From Fibrobacterota bacterium (GTDB lineage Bacteria > Fibrobacterota > Chitinivibrionia > Chitinivibrionales > Chitinispirillaceae), in assembly GCA_023436145.1 (NCBI GenBank), contig JAEZKP010000023.1:1-64000 (forward strand): a stretch of 64,000 bases of DNA, given 5' to 3'. Of the stretch, positions 38,114-45,900 are shown piece after piece. The position numbers were made by a program, and so were the translations under genes. A model generated the notes under the pieces. The model was not told the origin of the DNA. It made no database searches and saw nothing but the letters and a program-made list of their open reading frames with translations. Numbering within the stretch: the first letter of the stretch is position 1; every line of letters begins with the position of its first letter.

Positions 38114-39160
38114 ATGTATAAAAGTAAAATATCAGAAAAAACAATTGCCTCAAAATTTAAACGGCTTAATTATTTCCATGGTCAATTGCTTACAGAAAAC
38201 GATCTTCTGGAGGAGCAGACTTACTATAGGGAAAAACTTAAGCTGCATAACCGGTTTCATGGCAAAGGAATCGTTAGAGGTCTGGAGGTTACATCTTCAT
38301 CTTCAATGGAATGCTCGACATGTGAGATTCAGATCGAACCTTCCACCGTGACGATCCAGACGGGACTTGCTCTTGACTGTGAAGGTAATGAGGTTATTGT
38401 CTGCAGACCTTATAATATCGATTTGAAAGAAATAATCGAATGTCTTGAAAGAATGGGTAAGGTATCCAACGACTGCAGTTGTGAAACGCCGGCCCAACCT
38501 TTGGTGTGTATAAATATAGGCATTATTTATGATGAATGTCTTTCCAATCCTTCTACTCAATATGTCACCACCTGTTCTACTGAATCACAGCAGCAATATT
38601 CACGGATTCGGGAGGGATTTCGTGTAGTTATAGATGTAGACAACAGTCCTTTTGTGCAAAAAGGTATATCAGGTGACAAGAATCGCTCTTGTTCGGCTCA
38701 CTCCTATCGATATCCTGGAGTTGATCCTGATTATTCAAAGGAGATGGTTATACCTCTGGCACAGATTCTTATTTGCAATAACAAAGAGAATAAACCCATT
38801 ACCGAAATTACACCTGATAAGATCATCATGACAGGTGTACGTCAATACTGCTGGACAGCCGAAACATTTGAATCGTGGGAAAATTCCAGGAAAAATCTTT
38901 TGCCGGCAGAATATGACATTTCCTGTATTATCAACAAATCAGTAGAGGAAGCCAGGGTACTGCTGGAACAAATGGGAATGAATGTAGAAAGCAAAGGCCT
39001 GCCCCCGTCTAAATTGACATTGCAGGACTTCGAATTAATTCGCAAGATTTCACCAAATGTTCTTTCAGGATCAAATATCACACTTATAGTCGATGAAGAA
39101 AAAGGTGACAAAGTGCTTTTCGGGATACCAAACCGGGAAGGCATTGTAAAAAAGCGCTAA
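38114..39160 (+). CDS. Anchor-domain protein with C-terminal PASTA-like domain
   Basis: This 348-aa protein carries the shared anchor (FKRLNYFHGQLLTENDLLEEQTYY...GIVRGLEV, about residues 14-60). A central region with many cysteines (CSTCEI, DCSCETPAQPLVCI) could bind metal. The last ~70 residues (NKSVEEARVLLEQMGMNVE...GSNITLIVDEEKG) match a PASTA domain, a module that can bind peptidoglycan or beta-lactam-like ligands. It is likely a baseplate accessory contacting the cell wall of the producer or the target. The gap to the preceding gene is 12 bases. Confidence 0.65.
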   Translation: MYKSKISEKTIASKFKRLNYFHGQLLTENDLLEEQTYYREKLKLHNRFHGKGIVRGLEVTSSSSMECSTCEIQIEPSTVTIQTGLALDCEGNEVIVCRPYNIDLKEIIECLERMGKVSNDCSCETPAQPLVCINIGIIYDECLSNPSTQYVTTCSTESQQQYSRIREGFRVVIDVDNSPFVQKGISGDKNRSCSAHSYRYPGVDPDYSKEMVIPLAQILICNNKENKPITEITPDKIIMTGVRQYCWTAETFESWENSRKNLLPAEYDISCIINKSVEEARVLLEQMGMNVESKGLPPSKLTLQDFELIRKISPNVLSGSNITLIVDEEKGDKVLFGIPNREGIVKKR

Positions 39161-39187
39161 TCTTCAAACGTTAAAGGGAAAGTAATT

Positions 39188-41425
39188 ATGCCAGAAGTCA
39201 AAAATGGATCAACAGTGCTTACAAAAGTACGTTATTATAAAGGACAAGCCTTAACCGCCCAGGACTTCCTGGATGAGCAGAAATATCACAGCGAGAAACT
39301 TCGATTGCTGCTCAAACGTTTTCCTGCGGGAATTATCAATGGTTTAGTGGTTTCTAAAGTGGAGGATGGCATAAACATTTCCACAGGACTTGGTGTAACC
39401 GAAAATGGAGATCTTCTTTATATAAATGACAAACAGGTGGTTTTTGTCGGAGAAAAAGAATTTTTAGTGGAAAATGATTTTCTATTTATTCCGCAGGCAG
39501 TATTGAATATTGATAGTCTCCCATTATATGTTAACCTGAGCCTTAAAGAATTTGACACTGTCAAATCGACATCATTTTGTGACTCCAAGGCAAAAACAAA
39601 CCGGATCGAAGAGAGAGTAAAAGTTACCTTCGACAAATTACCTGATGGAACTGATGGCAAAGAAAATACTATTACCATAGCTATCCTGGAAAAGGATGGT
39701 GATGGCTATCAGGTTAGTTTGAACTCTCCTGTTATAATCAATGCCGTTATAATCAAGGAAAACCAGGTGCAGTTCAATTTTTTAGAAGGTCACGACCATT
39801 CCGGAAATGCCAATGGTCGGAAGATAGGGACACAAAGCATTGATTTATCACATTTTAATCTACCTGAAAAAAATATCACCTTTTCAGGAAGCGGTCACGA
39901 TCATTCCGGAGAAACCAAGGGTCAAAAGATTAAGGCTCATGATCTTGACATTTCAGACTTTGAGATAGACGAAGATAAAGTGATCTTTTCCGACAAAGGT
40001 CACAATCATTCGGGGGGAGAATATGGACAGAAAATCAAGGCTCTAAATCTTGATATTACAGACTTTGAATTAGATGAAGATAAAGTAATCTTTTCCGACA
40101 AAGGTCACAACCATTCGGGGGGAGAATATGGCTCACAAATAGGTGTGAATGGTATTGAAAACAAAGCAATTACCTCAGATAAAATAGCTTTGGCTGACCC
40201 GAAAGGTGATCCAACTAAGGCAGATGTATCTGGCGGAAATGGTATTCGTACCAGTCACATCAGAAACGGAGCTATTACAAAAGATAAACTGCACCCGGAA
40301 CTGCATTTAACTGTTACAGAAAGCGACGTTGTGTTCAACGGTACTGGTGGTCACGATCATTCCGGAAATGACAAAGGCACACCAATAGGTGCAAATGGCA
40401 TTGGTGATGGCGAAATAATCAGCGATAAAATAGCTCTCGCAGACCCCAATGGTGATCCTCGAAATGCAGACAGATCTGGTGGAAATGGAATCCGTACCAG
40501 CCATATAAGAAACGGAGCAGTGTCAAAAGTTAAACTAGCCGATAATTTGGAACTTCCGGAAAGTTATATTGTCTTTACGGATTCAAAAGACGGCCATGAT
40601 CATTCCGGAGCTCGTAAAGGTTCCAGAATTAAAACTAACAGTATAGAAGATGATGCTATAACAAGCAACAAAATCGCTTTGTCACCATCGGATGGAGATC
40701 CCGGAAATGCTGATAAACCAGACGGATATGGCATTCGTACCAGTCACATTCGTAATGGAGCAGTAAACGCAATAAAAATAAGCACGGCTGTGGATACTGA
40801 GATTCCTGATGGCGGATTTAAAGATAGCGACAAAGGAATATTTGCTGCCCATATTCAACCTGCAGCAATCACAACTCAAAAAATTGCTGTTGCACCAATT
40901 GATGGAAGCCCGGAGAATGCCGATACTGCTGATGGAACCGGTATTCGCACAAGTCACATTCGTAACAGCGCAGTTACTTCCAATAAAATCAGTGTGGCTG
41001 TAGAATCTGAAGTTCCCGATGAAGGTTTTAATGACAGCCATAAAGGCATTTTCACAGCTCATATTCAGCCAAACTCAATCACCTGCTCAAAATTGTCTTT
41101 GATCGAACCAACTGCTCCTGAGCAAGATCAAACCTTAGATACCGTACAAGCGAAAACACACAGATGGTCGTTTTCATGTTACACCAGTCCTAACTGTATC
41201 CTTCAGATAATCCCGATCAGTATAGGTAAAATTACCTGGCAAATCGATCAGACTGCAACTGAATATTCATCCACTGCAGAAGGAGACAAAATAGAATCTT
41301 ATCACAATGGAACAATCATGCTTCCAGATGGTACCGATCGGGTTACCATTCGTTTCAGAGTTATTAAATTTGGCGAGTGTCCTGATCCGGTCATTCACGA
41401 TTTACTAGTCCATCCGATAGGGTAG
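39188..41425 (+). CDS. Tail fibre with anchor domain and HxH repeats (Cis13-like)
   Basis: This 745-aa protein starts with a version of the shared anchor (VLTKVRYYKGQALTAQDFLDEQKYHSEKL...GIINGLVV). Six GH[DN]HSG motifs follow (from residue 201 to about 474), interleaved with GIRTSHIRN repeats (from 352 to about 590) and GIF[AT]AHIQP. In phage fibres, His-x-His motifs bind metal ions on the axis of a trimer. The C-terminal ~100 residues form a separate beta domain likely to bind the target. It would be the fibre that recognises prey or host cells. Confidence 0.78.
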   Translation: MPEVKNGSTVLTKVRYYKGQALTAQDFLDEQKYHSEKLRLLLKRFPAGIINGLVVSKVEDGINISTGLGVTENGDLLYINDKQVVFVGEKEFLVENDFLFIPQAVLNIDSLPLYVNLSLKEFDTVKSTSFCDSKAKTNRIEERVKVTFDKLPDGTDGKENTITIAILEKDGDGYQVSLNSPVIINAVIIKENQVQFNFLEGHDHSGNANGRKIGTQSIDLSHFNLPEKNITFSGSGHDHSGETKGQKIKAHDLDISDFEIDEDKVIFSDKGHNHSGGEYGQKIKALNLDITDFELDEDKVIFSDKGHNHSGGEYGSQIGVNGIENKAITSDKIALADPKGDPTKADVSGGNGIRTSHIRNGAITKDKLHPELHLTVTESDVVFNGTGGHDHSGNDKGTPIGANGIGDGEIISDKIALADPNGDPRNADRSGGNGIRTSHIRNGAVSKVKLADNLELPESYIVFTDSKDGHDHSGARKGSRIKTNSIEDDAITSNKIALSPSDGDPGNADKPDGYGIRTSHIRNGAVNAIKISTAVDTEIPDGGFKDSDKGIFAAHIQPAAITTQKIAVAPIDGSPENADTADGTGIRTSHIRNSAVTSNKISVAVESEVPDEGFNDSHKGIFTAHIQPNSITCSKLSLIEPTAPEQDQTLDTVQAKTHRWSFSCYTSPNCILQIIPISIGKITWQIDQTATEYSSTAEGDKIESYHNGTIMLPDGTDRVTIRFRVIKFGECPDPVIHDLLVHPIG

Positions 41426-41430
41426 AACAA

Positions 41431-42210
41431 TTGAAAACACTTGCTGTAGTCAATCAAAAAGGCGGTGTGGGTAAGACTACTACAGCCTTTAATCTTGGAA
41501 CAGCTCTTTCGCTTTCCGGGTTTAAAGTATTGCTTGTCGATCTTGACCCACAGGCGCACCTCAGCTATTCGGCAGGAATTAAAGCCGATGAACTGGAAAC
41601 AACAGTATATGATGTGCTGAAGGGTGATGTGGAACTTACTAAAACTATAATTCAAACAGGAAGCATTTCTATTCTTCCGGCGTCAATAGACCTGTCCGGC
41701 GCAGAGATGGAGCTGTCTAATGAAGTGGGACGGGAGCTTTTCTTAAAAACAGCACTAAAAGATGCTGTTAATTATGATTTCTGTATCATAGACTGCCCCC
41801 CCAATTTCGGTTTGCTTACCTTGAACGCTCTTACCGCATCACAAGAGGTATTAGTTCCAATGCTGGCTGAATTTTTTTCTCTCAAGGGGCTCGATAAGCT
41901 ACTTAATTTGGTTGATACAGTCAATTGTCGGATTAATCCTTCAGTATCGGTTACCGGAATTCTGGTCACCATGTTTGATAATAGGTTAAAGCTGCATAAC
42001 GATGTTTTCGAAAGGCTAAGGGAATACTTTCCGGATAAGCGACTTAAGACAGCTATACGTAAAAACGTGGCTCTGGCAGAGGCAACCAGTTTTGGCAAAT
42101 CAATTTTTGAATATGCCCCAAAGAGTCATGGAGCAGAAGATTATCGTAATGCAAGCAATGAGATTATATGCAGAGGAGAAATAGATGGCGCCAAAAAAAA
42201 GAATAAGTGA
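41431..42210 (+). CDS. ParA/MinD-type ATPase inside the eCIS locus
   Basis: The start is TTG at 41431, fixed by the family's standard beginning MKTLAVVNQKGGVGKTTTAF, with the deviant Walker A at residues 10-17 and the DLDPQ switch motif. The 259-aa length is usual for ParA. These ATPases position DNA or large protein assemblies along nucleoid or membrane gradients. No ParB or parS was seen, and it starts 5 bases after the fibre stop, so it is likely a positioning factor for the particle or for cargo. Its end overlaps the next gene by 26 bases. Confidence 0.85.
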   Translation: MKTLAVVNQKGGVGKTTTAFNLGTALSLSGFKVLLVDLDPQAHLSYSAGIKADELETTVYDVLKGDVELTKTIIQTGSISILPASIDLSGAEMELSNEVGRELFLKTALKDAVNYDFCIIDCPPNFGLLTLNALTASQEVLVPMLAEFFSLKGLDKLLNLVDTVNCRINPSVSVTGILVTMFDNRLKLHNDVFERLREYFPDKRLKTAIRKNVALAEATSFGKSIFEYAPKSHGAEDYRNASNEIICRGEIDGAKKKNK

Positions 42211-42580
42211 CGAGGCGTTTCCCTGGGCAAAGAAAACAATAGCCGGTGAAACCCCCGATCCACCCAAAAAAAAAGCAGTAAAAAGGAAAATTAAATCAGA
42301 GTCGGCCAGGCCGGAACCAGTAGAGCCAATCTCATTAAAAGACTATTCTGAGCGCACCCTCTTTGTACTGTATAAAAAGGATGGTACAATCGTATCTGTT
42401 GCCGGAATTGCAAAAAAATATCTTTCGCAAAATAGTTCACCATTCAGTGAAACTGATGATTTTAAGACAGCAGAACTTAGGGTTCCCCTTGTTATGGAAA
42501 ATAATGATCTGATGGAAATACATTTGAATTGTAAGGTTGTTTTTATTGAGGGTAAACAGTATCTGGTGAGAAAACAGTAG
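42185..42580 (+). CDS. Small basic protein coupled to ParA
   Basis: This 131-aa protein has a Lys/Pro-rich disordered N-terminus (about residues 1-50, e.g. PKKKAVKRKIKSE) and a compact C-terminal part with strands TLFVLYKKDGTIVSVAGIA and IHLNCKVVFIEGKQYLVRK. No family was recognised. The basic tail and overlap with ParA suggest a partner that stimulates or tethers ParA, as short basic N-termini do in ParB-like and McdB-like adaptors; this is inference. Confidence 0.55.
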   Translation: MAPKKRISDEAFPWAKKTIAGETPDPPKKKAVKRKIKSESARPEPVEPISLKDYSERTLFVLYKKDGTIVSVAGIAKKYLSQNSSPFSETDDFKTAELRVPLVMENNDLMEIHLNCKVVFIEGKQYLVRKQ

Positions 42581-42596
42581 TTCTGAAAGAGATATT

Positions 42597-42986
42597 ATGG
42601 CCTCATCACTGCATCATTTCCATCCCGAAACCGATAGCATAGAAGTTACCATGTCTGGGTGGACAGGATCAGTGATAAAAATTGGAAATGGCAACTCTTC
42701 CCAATCACCGGTATATTTTCTGGAAGCAGCTCTTTCCGGGTGTATCGGTTTGACACTCTTATCAATTTGCAGTAAAAAGGGTATCGATAGCAATTCTATC
42801 TTGTTGAAGTACAATGTAAAAATCAGGGCTGGAAAAATCAGAATCGAATATTCCTGTGCAGATGAAATAAAAGGTCTTTTCATGGAAGCTGTTGAGAGCT
42901 GCTATATCTCCAGGCTTGTTCAACTGGACAAACAATTCGTTTACAATTTCAATTTATCTGATCAGAAGTCAGGTATTACAGCATGA
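42597..42986 (+). CDS. OsmC-like small protein
   Basis: This 129-aa protein has the pattern VYFLEAALSGCIGLTLLSICSKKGID followed by a strand LLKYNVKI, which resembles the central helix and strand of OsmC/YhfA-like proteins. OsmC proteins use two Cys to reduce peroxides. Here one Cys is in SGC (about residue 46), another in LSIC, and one in VESCYI. It is shorter and more divergent than the family, so enzyme activity is uncertain. Its stop overlaps the start of the giant cargo gene by 4 bases. Confidence 0.45.
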   Translation: MASSLHHFHPETDSIEVTMSGWTGSVIKIGNGNSSQSPVYFLEAALSGCIGLTLLSICSKKGIDSNSILLKYNVKIRAGKIRIEYSCADEIKGLFMEAVESCYISRLVQLDKQFVYNFNLSDQKSGITA

Positions 42987-45900
42987 GTATGGTAAAAACA
43001 AAAGCTCATCACAGCGAAAAGGCAGCTCCAACTGCTAACAAAAGCCATATTCAAGCACCTCATCAATCAACATACAGTCTGGGCCCGGAGCATACTCCTT
43101 TTATCTCCCCTAAATACGCATTTACCTCTTTTGCAGGCATACAGATGCTGCAGAGGACAATGGGTAACAGGGCTGTCGGAAGATTTATTCAGAGAAAACT
43201 AACTGTTGGGAAACCTGGGGATAAATATGAGCAGGAAGCGGAACGGGTGGCAAGCCAGGTAATGAAAATGCCTTCCCCGGTAATTTCGCGTACATCAAAG
43301 GAAGAAAAAGATGACACTATTCAGACTAAACCGATAGCTGAGCAGATAACTCCGCTTGTGCAATGTCAACCTGGCGAGGAAGAGAAAGTACAAACCGCTC
43401 CAATCATTTCGCGACAGACCGAAAAAGAGGAAGAGCAGGTACAGAGGACTTCTATTATCGAGCGACAGGAGGAGGAAAAAAGCGTACAAATGACTCCTGC
43501 TGTCCCTGAAAAAGAGGAAAAACTGCAGGCAGCTTCCAGCTTACAATGTCAGCAGACAGATGAAGAAAAGGTACAAACACTTCCAATAATCTTTCAGAAA
43601 GCTGAAGAAGAGGAACTGGTACAGGCGTTTCCTGTTATTGAAAGACAGGAAAAAGATGAAGAAAGCGTACAGAAAGCACCTTCTCTCTCTCCAGAAAAAG
43701 AGGAAAGTGTACAGACTTCTCCGATTATTCAAAATCAGGAGGATGAAAAAAAGGGAATGCAGAAAGCTCCTGCTGTACAGTTCCAGTCAGAAAAAGAAGA
43801 TATGGTAAGCAGACTGCCGATCATTCAGCCGCAAGGTAACAAAGATGAGCAGATTCAAACAGACCAGATGGCACAATCCGCCTCTGAAGACAAAAAAGAA
43901 ATTCAACGTTCGATCGCTTCATTAACTTCAATAAATGTTCAGAGACGTGCATCTGCTGATAGTTCTGGCGTTTCGCAACATCAGGAACAAATGATTCAGT
44001 CATCCAAAGGTTCTGGATCACCACTATCTCCCAACACACGTCAATTTTTCGAAAACCGGTTCAGCGCTGATTTCAGCGAAGTCCGGATACACAATGATTC
44101 ACAGGCTGCGAACCTGAGTCAAAATCTTAATGCGCAGGCATTTACTGTTGGTAATGATATCTATTTTAATAAAGGCAAATATGATACAGGTACATCTGCT
44201 GGAAAAGGGCTCCTGGCTCATGAATTGACGCATACAGTACAGCAGGGAGCTTCAGAAAATTCTGCACAAATTCAGGAAACCATCCAGAGAGAAGTGGCCA
44301 CTCCTCAATCTACTGGCTCGGCACCTGTAGCACAACAAGCTGCCAGCCCGCCTTCCCGACCGGTTGCTGGCAGTGCCGGAGCCGGAGCGCAATCATCAGC
44401 GCCTTCAGGTCAAAGCAGCGGATCGCGACCATCGCATTCCGAAGGGACTTCATCTGTTGCAGGCGCTGGAGAAATTTCCACTTCCGGACAACAGCCGCAG
44501 GCTGCATCAGAAGGTTCGACATCTTCCAGAAATGCATCTGCTGGAAACGGTAGTACTTCAGATGGAGTAAGTGCCGGAAGTCAGGGTGCGCCTCCATTGG
44601 CAAGTGGTATTTCAGATACACTGTTGTTACCTGAATATCGTTCAGATTTAACCGATGAAGAACAGTCACGATTATCAGAAGTTGATGATAGATCTGCAAC
44701 TGCTGTCACACAAATTGATGAACTGCCTTCTGCAGGTGAAACAGTGGCAGAAGCTCAGGCGGCTGTAGCAGAACCACAGGAAGAAACTGCATCCCGAGCG
44801 CAGGGAGATATCATTGCTGCACTTGACCATCGAGAGCCTCCAAGTCCGGAAATTGAAGAAATTTGTCAACGAATCAGGGAGGTTATACGCTCAAAGCGCC
44901 CGCCCGATGAGGATTCACTTATCGATGCTGATCCACAACAAATGGCGCAGGAAGCTGGAAATCAACTTGACTCTTCGATACAGGGTGAAACTCAGCGGAT
45001 GCAGGGAGAGTATGAGTCTGTAAACCGGTCACCTGAAGGTCAACCTACTCAGACGCCGCAGGAACCCCAAGGTCAACCTGAATCTGTTGAAACTACCGAT
45101 ATTAACGCGACTACTGCGACGCCGGATGCCCCGGGGAGTGAAGATGTCGATCTGAGCGCAGATGTTGAAGCTAACCGAAACCGCATGACTGAAGCGGGCA
45201 TGGATTCAGAACCTGCCCAGATAGTTCAGGATGGTCCTATAGCAGAAGCTCGTGATGCTCAGGGCGAACTGGAACAAATGGCAGAGAGAGATCCTGCGGA
45301 AGTTCTTGCTGAAACGATTCAGGCAAGGGCAAATGCTGCCCAGAATATGGCAGAACTTCAGCAGCGCGCCATGGAGGCACTCGCTTCTTCACGTGCAAAT
45401 ACTGTAAACAGACGCGCAACTGAAATACAAAGAACCTCTGAAACTGAAGAGCAGATACGTCAGAGAATCGGTAATGAAGCACAGCAGATTGTCAATAACA
45501 CACGGCAACAGGTCAATTCTCTTCTGGAACCGTTATCCCGTAATGCAATGCAAAGATGGAACACCGGTAAAGAAGTACTTGCCACCCGTTTCAGTCAGAC
45601 ACTTGCAGAAGTCAAACGATGGATAGATGAACGGCACAGTGGGGTAGAAGGATTTATTGTCAGTATCGGGGATGCGATTGTGGGGTTGCCCGATTGGGTA
45701 ACGCAAACATACGATCGTGCCGAAAGGGAGTTTGGTGATGGTGTATGTGATCTTATCCGTGATATCTCTAGTGAAGTCAACGGTGTTATTGCCAGTGCCC
45801 AGGCATTGATTTCAGATTCCCGTGATCGCATAGCGAGGCTTTTTACTGATAATCTTCCACAAAGTCTGCAGTCTTGGGCTGCAGAGCAACAGGCCCAGTT

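Noticed and set aside
39788..40956. Regular nucleotide repeats that could suggest a CRISPR array
   Set aside because: They are in-frame protein repeats of the fibre gene, with no constant repeat/variable spacer structure and no cas genes.
44219..44233. The HELTH of DUF4157 as an active protease site
   Set aside because: It resembles a zinc motif, but a third ligand is not clear and the domain is common to many eCIS cargos; I treat it as a structural core, not a demonstrated protease.
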